Notes: a model not told the origin generated them from the letters alone. A stretch of 64,000 nt of DNA from Priestia iocasae (GCF_016909075.1 NZ_JAFBFC010000007.1:1-64000); one strand, 5' to 3'. Shown: positions 1 through 8,192, numbered from the stretch's first letter. Made by a program: numbers and translations.

Positions 1-89
1 CCTAATCAATAACAAACCGATAGGTTTGTGTTCTTAGGAATCCCCCACTTCAATTAGACCGTAAGGTCAATAAGTGGTGGGTAGTTCAA
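1..89 (+). mobile_element. Right end of an IS200/IS605-family insertion sequence
   Basis: The segment has the structure of a right end of an IS200/IS605 element. A long imperfect hairpin pairs CCCCCACTT (about 44-52) with AAGTGGTGGG (about 72-81), with one bulged base. Inside it is a perfect GACC-gtaa-GGTC mini-hairpin. The element appears to stop at TTCAA (85-89); TCAA is the right cleavage tetranucleotide known for IS608-type elements. Reading frame 2 is open from the window edge to a TAG at 35-37 and could be the last codons of a TnpB or TnpA protein, which is too short to identify. Downstream codons are in frame with a carboxypeptidase, so the element lies inside that gene. The family call rests on end architecture only, because the body of the element is outside the window. 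Confidence 0.65.
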
Positions 90-1148
90 GATAATAGTAC
101 AGGAAAGCTTATTCCATTTGCGACAGTAAAAAGCGGGCGTCCGTTACAAGTTGTCACTATAAGTGGAAATTGGCTTGAAGTAACCGTGGCAAACCGTCAA
201 GGCTTTCTCTATATGAACAGTGTCACTTTTTCACCTAAAGATATCGTCAATCCGAAAACAGTCTATACGTATACACAAATGGAGCGGGATCTTGGAATTC
301 TTGAAAAGATGTACAGTGACTTTTTAGAAGTACATACAATTGGTCAATCTGTAGATGGACGTGAGCTTTATGCAGTAAAGCTTGGAAAAGGGAAGAAAGA
401 AATTTTCATTAATGGGTCTCATCACGCTCGTGAATACATTTCTACCAACTTAGTGATGGAGAAGATTGATCAATATGCGTATTCGTATGCAAAGGGAACA
501 AAGATTGGGTCGTATCATACACGAACGATTTTAGATGATACAGCAATTTGGTTTGTACCGATGGTGAATCCAGACGGTGTGTCACTCGTTCAATTGGGTC
601 ATAAAAGCGCCAAGCGACCACAAGAAGTACTAAAAATGAATGGAGGCAACACGAACTTTGCAGCGTGGAAAGCCAACATTCGAGGTGTAGATTTAAACAA
701 ACAATATCCTGCGAATTGGAATAACTTGTGCTGCAACGCGCGTTATCCAGGTCCGCAAAACTATAAAGGAACAAAAGCACTTAGCGAGCCTGAGACAAAA
801 GCGTTATACGATTTTACATTAAAGCACAACTTCCGAGCAGCCATCTCTTACCACTCATCAGGAGAAATTCTGTATTGGTATTTTAAGCAGCAAGGCAGTC
901 AATTGAGCCGTGATGAAAAGCTGGCGCGAAAAGTGTCTAGGGCAACCGGTTACTCAATGGTGCCAAAATCAGCGAGTGGAACAGGTGGAGGCTATACGGA
1001 TTGGTTTATTAGCAGTCAAAAAATGCCCGCTTTCACACCTGAAGTATCTCCATATGCGGGACATCAACCAGTCCCATTAAGCAACTTTGATCGTATATGG
1101 AAGCAAAATGTAACCATTGGGTTAATGGTGGCGAATGAAATGAAGTAA
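90..1148 (+). pseudogene. M14-family zinc carboxypeptidase, 5' end removed by IS insertion
   Basis: Reading in one frame from the IS boundary gives a short SH3-like stretch (about residues 1-50, ending near GFLYM) and then a complete M14 peptidase domain. The HxxE zinc pair lies in GSHHAREYIS, the third zinc histidine in ISYHSSGE, and the catalytic glutamate in FTPEVSP. Such proteins in Bacillaceae are exported or cell-surface peptidases that usually hydrolyse gamma-D-glutamyl-diamino acid bonds of cell-wall peptides. Signal peptide and any upstream wall-binding repeats are missing: the frame is closed by a TAG at 21-23 inside the IS end. A GTG at 186 has no ribosome binding site, so translation of the remainder is doubtful. 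It is treated as a disrupted gene, although the catalytic domain itself is undamaged. Confidence 0.75.
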
Positions 1149-1159
1149 GTGAATAGACA

Positions 1160-1202
1160 AGAGGGTTATCTTTCAGGAAAATAGACCTAAAGATAACCCT
1201 TA
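1160..1202 (+). terminator. Hairpin after the carboxypeptidase remnant
   Basis: AGGGTTATCTTT and AAAGATAACCCT form a perfect 12-bp stem around a loop of about 15 bases just after the M14 stop. No U-tract follows, so it is a stem-loop of uncertain terminator strength. It ends where the -35 of the next promoter begins. Confidence 0.45.
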
Positions 1203-1227
1203 AACATGTGTTCAATGTAACCGATAA
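1201..1227 (+). promoter_or_regulatory. Sigma-D-type promoter for the ylqG-ylqH-yaaR operon
   Basis: TAAA at 1201-1204, a 15-base spacer and ACCGATAA at 1220-1227 match the flagellar sigma-D consensus TAAA-N15-GCCGATAA with one change. The first gene starts 39 bases downstream. Confidence 0.6.
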
Positions 1228-1266
1228 AAAAGAGGATGAAACGAGTACGGATGGAGGTTGGATGTT

Positions 1267-3168
1267 TTGCAAATTTATAATCAGTTAGGTGCGTATGCAA
1301 ATGCCGCCTCACAAAGTGCCCTGATGATAAAGCAAGGTCAACAAGTAACGGGGACCATTCAGCATGTATTGAATGAATTTGAAGGAATGATGACAGTAAA
1401 CGGAAAGCTCGTACGCGTAAAAGTTGATCAGCCGATTGAGGTTAATCAAAAGATGACAATAGATGTCACGAACGTGTCAGAAGCTGGTCTAGAAGGAAAT
1501 GTAGTGAAGCAAGCTGTTTCACAGCCTATCCAATCAGCGGAACAGTCTGTTGATCAACTTTTAACAGATGTGCGTAATCCACGCGTTCGAGAAGAGGTAA
1601 AGGGGATTGTTCAAGCTCTGGAGCAAAAAGGGGTATCACTGAAAAAAGAGGACATTCAAAAGCTGATTACATTTGTTGCACAAGCAAAAGGAACAGTCGA
1701 GCAGAAGCTTGCAACCATTGAAGCGTTACTTGCAAAAAAGTTACCAATCACCCCTGAACTCTTAACACCTATTCATGAAGCATTACATCGTCAATCGATG
1801 ACGGAGTGGATAGAAGCAGAGCAAGCACCTGTTGTTAATGACAATCCAGAGATTGTGTCAACTGTTGAAGAAGCTGTACAAAATTTTTTACAAGAGCCGA
1901 TCACCGAAGCCGATTTAGCGGAAGGTGTACACGCTCCTGCTGTTCAGCAGACACAGACCTCAACAGTTTCAAAGCAAATGATTGTCAAAGTAGTAACCGA
2001 ACAGCTCGCGCGTCTAACGAATGAGTTCGCAGAAGGAAAGCGCACGGTATTTAAAAGCGTTCAAGCGCTCAGTGAATATGTTGATCCGGAAAAACCTGTT
2101 CCTGAGCAAGCACATAAATGGCTAGATGCCGCGATTAAAAAGGTCGATGATCTCCTTTTAAAAAGCAATATGATGCTGTATGCCGACATGAAAACGGAAA
2201 AGCAGCTATTAGAAGTGAGTACATTGCTTCAACAAGCTAAAAAGCACGTGACGACTGGCAATGTGAAAGAGGGAGCGACGGCGATTCAGCACATTAAAAG
2301 CCTACTTGAAACAATTGAATACAAGCCGTCTGTAAATAAAATGGTTCATCTTGTCCAAGGAGAGCTGCCAATCGCTCAAAAGCCAAATCAAGCTTCACAT
2401 GCTAAAATGGTGACACAACAAGGAGAACGTAACGAACTCGTTGCTCAAAGAGTCAGTGAAAAAAATCAAGCTCCTCACGTTTTTTCACAAGTGCAAAGGA
2501 TGGTAGAGGAAACAGGAGAGCAAGCATCAGGGAGACAGGTGTTAGAGGTATTAAAGAAGCTTGGGGTTGGGCATGAACGAGAAGTAGCTCGCTCGCTCTT
2601 TTTTCAACGTGAAGCGCAGCCTACGTCTCAGCAAAATGTAAAAGAAGCGTTATTACAGCTTGTTCAACATTCTCCAAATGGGAAGGTACCGCTTCAAGTC
2701 GAGCAAGCGCTGAATCATGTAACGGGTCAACAATTACTCAGTAAGCCAGAGTCGGGTACGAATGTACAAAGTCTGTTCTTTCAGTTACCTTATATGCTAG
2801 AAGATCAAATAAAAAGTGTAAATGTTTATATCAATTCTCAAAAAAAGCAAGAGACCATTGATTGGGAAAATTGCAGCTTGTATTTCTTGTTTGAAACAAA
2901 CAAGCTTGGGCCGATGGGTGTGTTATTAACAGCGGTAGACCGAAAGTTAACGTTAACGTTTAAAAGCAATGACGAACAATTTGCTGAAAAAGCAAAGCCG
3001 CTTGTAGAATGGTTAAAGGAAAACGTGCAGTCAGTTGGATTTCGTATTGAAGGTGTGAACTATCAATCGCTCATCCAACAATCACCACCTGTAGTAGAAA
3101 CCGAACCAGAAGCAATCAAGCCAAAAACGAATCAATCTACCGAAGAAGGGTTTGATTTCTCAATATGA
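1267..3168 (+). CDS. ylqG: FliK-like flagellar hook-length-type protein (YlqG homologue)
   Basis: This 633-residue protein is rich in Gln, Glu and Lys, with a long helical and probably partly disordered middle. Its C-terminal domain (about residues 520-605) has the FliK/Flg_hook pattern: GPMGVLL, then LTLTF, then a helix and VGFRIEGVNY. FliK proteins measure the hook and switch type III export specificity by touching FlhB. The stop overlaps the start of an FlhB C-terminal-domain protein, which supports a working pair. TTG at 1267 is chosen because GGAGG (1253-1257) lies 9 bases upstream; a TTG at 1258 abuts that site. In B. subtilis ylqG and ylqH sit elsewhere (near rnhB and sucC) and their function is not established. 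The FliK assignment is inference from the domain and the sigma-D promoter. Confidence 0.7.
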   Translation: MQIYNQLGAYANAASQSALMIKQGQQVTGTIQHVLNEFEGMMTVNGKLVRVKVDQPIEVNQKMTIDVTNVSEAGLEGNVVKQAVSQPIQSAEQSVDQLLTDVRNPRVREEVKGIVQALEQKGVSLKKEDIQKLITFVAQAKGTVEQKLATIEALLAKKLPITPELLTPIHEALHRQSMTEWIEAEQAPVVNDNPEIVSTVEEAVQNFLQEPITEADLAEGVHAPAVQQTQTSTVSKQMIVKVVTEQLARLTNEFAEGKRTVFKSVQALSEYVDPEKPVPEQAHKWLDAAIKKVDDLLLKSNMMLYADMKTEKQLLEVSTLLQQAKKHVTTGNVKEGATAIQHIKSLLETIEYKPSVNKMVHLVQGELPIAQKPNQASHAKMVTQQGERNELVAQRVSEKNQAPHVFSQVQRMVEETGEQASGRQVLEVLKKLGVGHEREVARSLFFQREAQPTSQQNVKEALLQLVQHSPNGKVPLQVEQALNHVTGQQLLSKPESGTNVQSLFFQLPYMLEDQIKSVNVYINSQKKQETIDWENCSLYFLFETNKLGPMGVLLTAVDRKLTLTFKSNDEQFAEKAKPLVEWLKENVQSVGFRIEGVNYQSLIQQSPPVVETEPEAIKPKTNQSTEEGFDFSI

Positions 3169-3524
3169 TGTATCAACAGATTAATCAGTTAAACCGTCAG
3201 CATCAACCGAAAAAGCGAGCAACCGTCATTCGCTATGAAGAAAATGCTGATCAATCCCCGAAAGTATTAGCGCAAGCAACGGGTGCTGCGGCTCAACAGC
3301 TGGTTGAGCAAGCACAGCAGCGCGATATCCCGGTGGAAGAAAATATGGTATTGCTTAACCATCTTCTTGATTTAGACTTAGGTGAGCAAGTACCGCCACA
3401 GTTGTATGCGGTCATTGCAGAAGTATTGCTATTCATTCAAGAAATTGAGAAAGAGGAAGGAGATCATTCGCTTGGAGATTCAACGACTACAAAAAGCATC
3501 GTTACAGAACGTTCAGACGGCTAG
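3165..3524 (+). CDS. ylqH: FlhB C-terminal-domain protein (YlqH family)
   Basis: The protein has 119 residues and no membrane segments. The core from RATVIRYEENADQSPKVLAQATG through VEENMVLLNHLLDLDLGEQVP and LYAVIAEVLLFIQ corresponds to the cytosolic domain of FlhB/EscU export-gate proteins. The NPTH autocleavage motif of true FlhB is not present. Such stand-alone domains are common in Firmicutes and may act as an FlhB substitute or partner for the FliK-like product upstream. The ATG overlaps the ylqG stop (ATGA), indicating translational coupling; a second ATG follows at once at 3168. The last 53 bases overlap the start of yaaR in another frame, so the tail after about residue 100 may be poorly constrained. 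Confidence 0.8.
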   Translation: MMYQQINQLNRQHQPKKRATVIRYEENADQSPKVLAQATGAAAQQLVEQAQQRDIPVEENMVLLNHLLDLDLGEQVPPQLYAVIAEVLLFIQEIEKEEGDHSLGDSTTTKSIVTERSDG

Positions 3525-3909
3525 CAAAGGAGTGACTCCTTCTACTTCATTTACAGAAGTAATGGGGCAAAAGCATCAAGATGCCACGTATGAGCGGCTG
3601 CATAAATTGATGCAGCAAATTGAGCATCAAGGTGAAATGTTGGCAAAGCACCGTTCTGTTGATGGTCTTCGTCAATATAAAAAGCTTGTTAAACAGTTTA
3701 TGGATGATGTGGTAAAGAGTGGTTTGACACTTGATCAACAGCGTGGATTTAACAATCGTGGCTCCTACACCACTTATCATACCGTTAGAGAAGTAGATGG
3801 TAAGCTTCATGACTTAACGGCAGCCGTTCTTCATAAAGAACAAAATCAGCTTGATTTGCTGAAGGTAGTAGGAGAAATTCAAGGGTTGCTTGTTAATTTA
3901 TATGTGTAA
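3472..3909 (+). CDS. yaaR: YaaR family protein (DUF327)
   Basis: This is a 145-residue, mostly helical protein matching the YaaR/DUF327 family in length and in its conserved C-terminal half (RQYKKLVKQFMDDVV, then KLHDLTAAVLHKEQNQLDLL and GEIQGLLVNLYV). Molecular function is unknown. The start is taken as TTG at 3472, giving MEIQRLQ, because AGGAGA lies about 9 bases upstream (3457-3462); the ATG at 3382 lies deep inside ylqH and has no site. The start overlaps the 3' end of ylqH by 53 bases, so the three genes form one transcript from the sigma-D promoter, followed by a terminator. Sharing a flagellar promoter with FliK-like and FlhB-like partners hints at a flagellar role here; in B. subtilis yaaR lies near yaaQ instead. 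Confidence 0.8.
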   Translation: MEIQRLQKASLQNVQTASKGVTPSTSFTEVMGQKHQDATYERLHKLMQQIEHQGEMLAKHRSVDGLRQYKKLVKQFMDDVVKSGLTLDQQRGFNNRGSYTTYHTVREVDGKLHDLTAAVLHKEQNQLDLLKVVGEIQGLLVNLYV

Positions 3910-3914
3910 AAAGA

Positions 3915-3970
3915 GAAGGCTATTTCAAAAGGTACAAAGAGATGTTTCTTTTGAAGTAGCTTTTTCTTTT
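3915..3970 (+). terminator. Rho-independent terminator after yaaR
   Basis: AAGGCTATTTCAAAAG pairs with CTTTTGAAGTAGCTTTT and a T-rich tract follows. The remaining 180 bases before degV are AT-rich and show no clear feature. Confidence 0.8.
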
Positions 3971-4149
3971 GCGAGTCATTGGGCTAAAAGGGCTATAAGA
4001 GGGATTGAATAATGCAAATGGCTTGGAAATGGTGTACAATATAAGAATTGAAAAGCATCGGCATAAATTAGCTTGATGAAGTAAGTTTGTAACAATGCAT
4101 CGATAATCATAGATAAAATTTTTCTAAAAAACAAAAGGATGGATCCTTG

Positions 4150-4992
4150 ATGAAAACGGCAATTATTACAGATAGTACAGCTTATATTGACCAAACCATA
4201 CTCCATAAGCTCAACATACATATGGTGCCACTTAGTGTGATTTTCGGTAATGAGACATACCGAGAAGAAATGGATATTACGGCAGAACAATTTTATGAAA
4301 AGGTACGTGAAGCAGAAACGCTTCCTACTACGTCTCAGCCACCCATTGGCCAATTTGTAGAATTGTTTGAACAACTAAAAGAAGAGTATGATGCTGCAAT
4401 TGTTGTGACACTTTCTAGTGGAATTAGTGGAACGTATCAAGGAGCAATCACGGCAGGAAGCATGGTAGATGGAATTGACGTTCACGTTTATGATTCTGAA
4501 ATTAGTTGTATGATTCAAGGCTTTTACGTATTAGAAGCTGCACAAATGGCGAATGAAGGCAAAGGATCTGATGAGATTTTAGCTCGATTAGAAGAGATGA
4601 AGAAATCCATCTCTGCCTATTTTATGGTGGATGATTTATCACATCTTCAGCGTGGTGGACGTTTGAGTGCTACACAAGCATTTGTTGGTAGTCTCCTTCA
4701 AGTGAAACCACTTCTTCATTTTGTTGATAAAAAAATTGTTCCATTTGAAAAAATTCGCACACGTAAAAAGGCGATTAAACGAATTGTAGAGGTTCTAGAT
4801 CAAGAGGCAGCACATAACGAGCCAATGAAAGCGGTCGTGATTCATGCAAACCGTCAGGAAGAGGCGGCTGAGCTAAAAGCAGAGCTTGAAAAAGAATACC
4901 CGCAAATTGAATGGGGAATTTCACATTTTGGTCCCGTTATCGGAACGCATCTTGGAGAAGGATCCATGGGAATCGGCTGGTATAAAATATAA
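4150..4992 (+). CDS. degV: DegV family fatty-acid-binding protein
   Basis: This 280-residue protein matches the DegV/FakB family over its whole length. It shows the N-terminal ITDSTAYID motif, TTSQPPIGQF, SSGISGTYQGA (the fatty-acid carboxylate-binding loop) and HLQRGGRLSATQA. Family members bind a fatty acid and present it to a fatty-acid kinase (FakA), linking exogenous lipids to phospholipid synthesis. ATG at 4150 is chosen; TTG at 4147 is equally compatible with the AAAGG site at 4134-4138. In B. subtilis this gene (yviA/degV) follows degS-degU. Here the two-component genes are absent upstream and it is monocistronic, bounded by terminators. Confidence 0.9.
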   Translation: MKTAIITDSTAYIDQTILHKLNIHMVPLSVIFGNETYREEMDITAEQFYEKVREAETLPTTSQPPIGQFVELFEQLKEEYDAAIVVTLSSGISGTYQGAITAGSMVDGIDVHVYDSEISCMIQGFYVLEAAQMANEGKGSDEILARLEEMKKSISAYFMVDDLSHLQRGGRLSATQAFVGSLLQVKPLLHFVDKKIVPFEKIRTRKKAIKRIVEVLDQEAAHNEPMKAVVIHANRQEEAAELKAELEKEYPQIEWGISHFGPVIGTHLGEGSMGIGWYKI

Positions 4993-5000
4993 GAAATGAA

Positions 5001-5044
5001 AAGGTGTTTGAGTGAAGCGGATGTTTCATTCAAACACTTTTTTG
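5001..5044 (+). terminator. Rho-independent terminator after degV
   Basis: AGGTGTTTGAGTGAA pairs with TTTCATTCAAACACTT and is followed by six T residues. The hairpin also rules out the upstream in-frame start of comFA at 5012, which lies inside it. Confidence 0.85.
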
Positions 5045-5101
5045 TTGTTCGTTTTTCCAGTTTTTTGTATACTTGTTGCTGTAAACGAAAGGAATGATGT
5101 G

Positions 5102-6571
5102 ATGAAATTTTACGTGGAAAACGAACACCTCATGAACCATCAAAAAGGTAAACCTATCTCTCATTGCTCTCCGTGGACCTCTCCACCGCTAAATCCTACC
5201 TTTTCTTACTCCTCAGAGCTTCAGCACCTGTTAGTCGGAAAACAGCTACTCATTGATGATATTCCCCTTTTAGTTGAAACCATTCATGATCATTATCAAA
5301 ACGGCTATGTATCGTATCGGAAAGGAATTGTACACAAGCCGACGATGATGTGTAATCGCTGTGGGAACAAGCACCTTTTTTATTCATTCCATTGTGCTCG
5401 CTGTGATCAAGTGTGTACGTATTGCCGTGCGTGCATCATGATGGGAAGAGTCAGTGAATGCACGCCGCTGATTAGTTGGAACGGCCCCACGATTCCTCAT
5501 TCTGAAAGCACTTCGTTTCTTGCATGGAAAGGAACACTTTCACCTGCTCAACAACTCGCTGCTTCTGAAGTGGTATCCGCTATCCATCATAACGAGGAGC
5601 TGTTAGTGTGGGCAGTTTGTGGAGCCGGTAAAACGGAAGTACTGTTTGAAGGAATTCATACTGCGTTACAAGAAGGAAAACGCGTCTGTATCGCCACTCC
5701 TCGAACGGATGTTGTTTTAGAGCTTGTTCCTCGTTTGCAGCAAGCATTTCCTCATGCGAATGCCATTGGCTTATATGGAGGAAGTCCTGATCGTCACGTC
5801 TATTCTCCGCTCGTTTTAACGACCACTCATCAACTCTTTCGCTTTTACCAAGCGTTTGATGTCATCATTGTGGACGAAGTTGATGCATTTCCCTATTCTG
5901 CCGATGAAACCCTACAGTATGCTGTTCAGCAAGCGAAAAAGCCTCATGCCACGACCATTTATTTAACCGCAACCCCTAATGAAAAATGGCAACAAGACGT
6001 AAAAGCCAAAAAGCGAAAAACAGTCAGAATTCCCGCTCGTTATCATCGCCATCCAATCCCTGTTCCGAGCTTATGTTGGTGTGGAAATTGGCAAAAATCA
6101 TTAAAAAAAGGACGGTTACCCGTTCCGTTTAAACAATGGCTTCAAAAACGCATCACTGAAGTGACGCCTTGTTTTATTTTTATCCCTCGCATCGACGTGC
6201 TTAATCAAGTTGTTGCGCTCATTCGAGAAATGGGCGTCTCGGTAGATGGCGTTCATGCAGCAGATGAGCATCGAAAAGAGAAGGTCGAGCAATTTCGTAA
6301 AGGTGAGCTCTCTGTTTTGGTTACGACCACGATTTTAGAAAGAGGTGTAACGGTTCCTCGAATTGATGTAGCGATACTCGGGGCAGAAGATCGTATTTTT
6401 ACAGAAAGTGCTCTTGTTCAAATTGCAGGGCGTGTAGGTAGAAGCGCTGAGTATCCAACAGGTGAGAGTACCTTTTTTCATTATGGAAAAACAAACGAGA
6501 TGCTAAAAGCAAGAGCGCACATTATCACGATGAATGTCGAAGCGAAAAAGCGGGGACTTATCGATGGATAA
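5102..6571 (+). CDS. comFA: ComFA, ATP-dependent DNA translocase for transformation
   Basis: ComFA is a DEAD-box-like ATPase at the inner face of the membrane that helps pull single-stranded transforming DNA into the cytosol. The 489-residue product has a cysteine cluster at C84, C87, C98, C101, C105, C108 and C111 (zinc finger), Walker A GAGKT at about 174-178, DEVD at about 258-261 and LTATP near 290. The C-terminal helicase half carries TTTILERGVTVP and QIAGRVGRS. The start is ATG 5102, with AAAGGA 8 bases upstream; the longer frame from 5012 begins in the degV terminator and would add a spurious hydrophobic leader. The stop overlaps comFC. B. subtilis has comFB between comFA and comFC; it is absent here. 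Confidence 0.92.
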   Translation: MKFYVENEHLMNHQKGKPISHCSPWTSPPLNPTFSYSSELQHLLVGKQLLIDDIPLLVETIHDHYQNGYVSYRKGIVHKPTMMCNRCGNKHLFYSFHCARCDQVCTYCRACIMMGRVSECTPLISWNGPTIPHSESTSFLAWKGTLSPAQQLAASEVVSAIHHNEELLVWAVCGAGKTEVLFEGIHTALQEGKRVCIATPRTDVVLELVPRLQQAFPHANAIGLYGGSPDRHVYSPLVLTTTHQLFRFYQAFDVIIVDEVDAFPYSADETLQYAVQQAKKPHATTIYLTATPNEKWQQDVKAKKRKTVRIPARYHRHPIPVPSLCWCGNWQKSLKKGRLPVPFKQWLQKRITEVTPCFIFIPRIDVLNQVVALIREMGVSVDGVHAADEHRKEKVEQFRKGELSVLVTTTILERGVTVPRIDVAILGAEDRIFTESALVQIAGRVGRSAEYPTGESTFFHYGKTNEMLKARAHIITMNVEAKKRGLIDG

Positions 6572-7274
6572 TTGCCTTTACTGTCATCAGCCTCTTCGAC
6601 ACAGTAGTAGTTGGCATCATTTCTTTTCGCCCAATCATCGTGTGCAGCTTTGTCATATGTGTAAAGAAAAGCTGCTAAAAATTTCAGGAGAACTGTGTCA
6701 GAAATGTGGGCGTCCTCTGTCAGCCTTATCGCCTCAATATTACCAAAGCGGGCTGTGTAGCGATTGTCAAAAATGGGAGCAAGATGCCGTCTACAAAGGA
6801 ACGCTAGGACAAAATCGCTCTCTCTATTTGTATAACTCTTTTTGTAAAGACGTCATGGCTCAATTTAAATTTCGCGGAGATTATGCACTTCTTCACCTCT
6901 TTCAAAGTGATTGGGTTACGTTGTACAAACAAGTGTATTCACCCGCTTACTTGTTAGTGCCGATTCCGCTTAGTGATGAACGATTATATGAACGAGGATT
7001 TAATCAGTCATTAGCACTGGCAGAGTTATTATCTTCTAACATTTATGAAGGATTAACTCGCATTCATCACGAAAAGCAGTCTAAAAAGTCACGAGGAGAG
7101 CGTTTGGAGATGAAAAGCGTGTTTAATGTGAGGGATGGTTCGAGGTTGAAGAGCAAAGACGTTGTTCTTATTGATGATATATACACAACGGGAATGACTT
7201 TGCATGCAGCGGCTATCGTATTAAAACAAGCAGGAGCAAATTCTGTTCAATCATTTACGCTTGCAAGGAGTTAA
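6564..7274 (+). CDS. comFC: ComFC, phosphoribosyltransferase-family competence protein
   Basis: The protein has 236 residues. N-terminal CLYCHQ, CHMC, CQKCGRP and CSDCQKW cysteine pairs form the zinc-binding part. The C-terminal half is a type I phosphoribosyltransferase fold with the PRPP loop VVLIDDIYTTGMT and upstream PIPLSDERLYERGFNQS. ComFC is required for uptake or processing of transforming DNA together with ComFA; its exact reaction is not settled. ATG 6564 is used because a GGGG site lies 8 bases upstream and it overlaps the comFA stop, implying coupling; the in-frame ATG at 6534 has no site. Confidence 0.9.
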   Translation: MDNCLYCHQPLRHSSSWHHFFSPNHRVQLCHMCKEKLLKISGELCQKCGRPLSALSPQYYQSGLCSDCQKWEQDAVYKGTLGQNRSLYLYNSFCKDVMAQFKFRGDYALLHLFQSDWVTLYKQVYSPAYLLVPIPLSDERLYERGFNQSLALAELLSSNIYEGLTRIHHEKQSKKSRGERLEMKSVFNVRDGSRLKSKDVVLIDDIYTTGMTLHAAAIVLKQAGANSVQSFTLARS

Positions 7275-7330
7275 CATCTCTAAAAAAGAGACGATATAAT
7301 GGGTAAATAGTCGTGGGTGGAGGGGTTTAG

Positions 7331-7756
7331 ATGGGCGAAATTATTAATTGTCCAACATGTAACAATATTTTTATGAAAAATGCGTTCCGAGATGTGTGTG
7401 AAGCATGCTTTAGGGAAGAAGAAAGACAATACGACTTAGTGTACAACTTTATTCGAAAGCGTGAAAACAGAACCGCAACGATGCTTCAAGTAACGAAGGC
7501 AACAGGTGTGCCAGAAACACTTATCTATAAATTTATTAAACATAAACGTCTGCAAGTTTCACAATTTCCGAATCTAGGGTATCCGTGCGATCAGTGCGGA
7601 GAGCTCATTCAAAAAGGAAAGCTCTGTGAAACGTGTCAAACAAGCTTTAATCAACAGGTCAATAAATTAAAAGAAGCAGAAAATCGTAAGGCAGAAGACC
7701 TTAAAAACCAGCAAATGCGTACGTATCACACATTTGATAACAAAGATAGGAAGTAA
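7331..7756 (+). CDS. yvyF: YvyF, flagellar-region zinc-ribbon protein (TIGR03826 family)
   Basis: This 141-residue protein always sits beside flgM in Bacillaceae. The N-terminal CPTCNNIFMK plus CEACF form one CxxC pair set, and a second ribbon follows late (CDQCGELIQKGKLCETCQ). Between them is a helix-turn-helix-like stretch (MLQVTKATGVPETLIYKFIKH) resembling MerR-type or helix-turn-helix adaptors. A lysine and glutamate rich tail follows. No enzymatic motif is seen. A regulatory or RNA/DNA-binding role is inference; the family function is poorly known. Confidence 0.85.
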   Translation: MGEIINCPTCNNIFMKNAFRDVCEACFREEERQYDLVYNFIRKRENRTATMLQVTKATGVPETLIYKFIKHKRLQVSQFPNLGYPCDQCGELIQKGKLCETCQTSFNQQVNKLKEAENRKAEDLKNQQMRTYHTFDNKDRK

Positions 7757-7854
7757 AGTGAGAGATTAGAAGTGAAACATACAACGAGAGAATAGGCCGA
7801 AAAATCTAGTCTAATCCTTGCTTTGTGCTATTTGTATCATCTTTTATGAAAAGG

Positions 7855-7881
7855 TTAATTTATCATCAAAATAGCCGATAA
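7855..7881 (+). promoter_or_regulatory. Sigma-D promoter for the flgM-flgN-flgK-flgL-yviE-fliW-csrA operon
   Basis: TTAA at 7855-7858, a 15-base spacer and GCCGATAA at 7874-7881 match the sigma-D consensus with one change in the -35. FlgM, the sigma-D antagonist, is the first gene, so the operon feeds back on its own sigma factor. Confidence 0.8.
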
Positions 7882-7917
7882 TAAAGGTAATCAAAAGCGG
7901 ATTGAAAGGGTGAGAAA

Positions 7918-8184
7918 ATGAAAATTAACGGATACGGATCATTTAATATCAATCCTTATAAGAAACAGATGGATAAACAATACAAAATGGATAAAACAAA
8001 TGATAAACAAGATAAAGTCGAAATTTCTGCTCATGGAAAAGAAATGCAGCATGTAAATGAATTCACCACTGAGCGTCAGCGAAAAGTAGAAGAATTGAAA
8101 AAGCAAATTCAGCAAGGTACGTACGAAGTGAAGCCAAGCAACATTGCAAAGAGTATGGTGGACTTCTATACGAAAAATAATTAG
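7918..8184 (+). CDS. flgM: FlgM, anti-sigma-D factor
   Basis: This 88-residue protein has a disordered, lysine-rich N-terminus and a C-terminal helix pair (RKVEELKKQIQQGTYEVKP then IAKSMVDFY) typical of FlgM. The KVEISAHGKEMQ segment is also characteristic. FlgM binds sigma-D until the hook-basal body is complete, delaying late flagellar transcription. It is preceded by GAAAGGG and the sigma-D promoter and is followed closely by flgN. Confidence 0.92.
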   Translation: MKINGYGSFNINPYKKQMDKQYKMDKTNDKQDKVEISAHGKEMQHVNEFTTERQRKVEELKKQIQQGTYEVKPSNIAKSMVDFYTKNN

Positions 8185-8192
8185 AGAGTTGG

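Noticed and set aside
442-780. Minus-strand open frame inside the M14 gene, and similar minus-strand frames throughout (for example 30748-31350 and 35420-36076)
   Set aside because: They lie entirely within well-supported + strand genes, lack ribosome binding sites and show no recognisable domain; they are shadows of biased codon use.
5012-5101. Upstream start for comFA giving a hydrophobic N-terminal extension
   Set aside because: The start lies inside the degV terminator hairpin, and ATG 5102 has a well-spaced site and a normal ComFA N-terminus.
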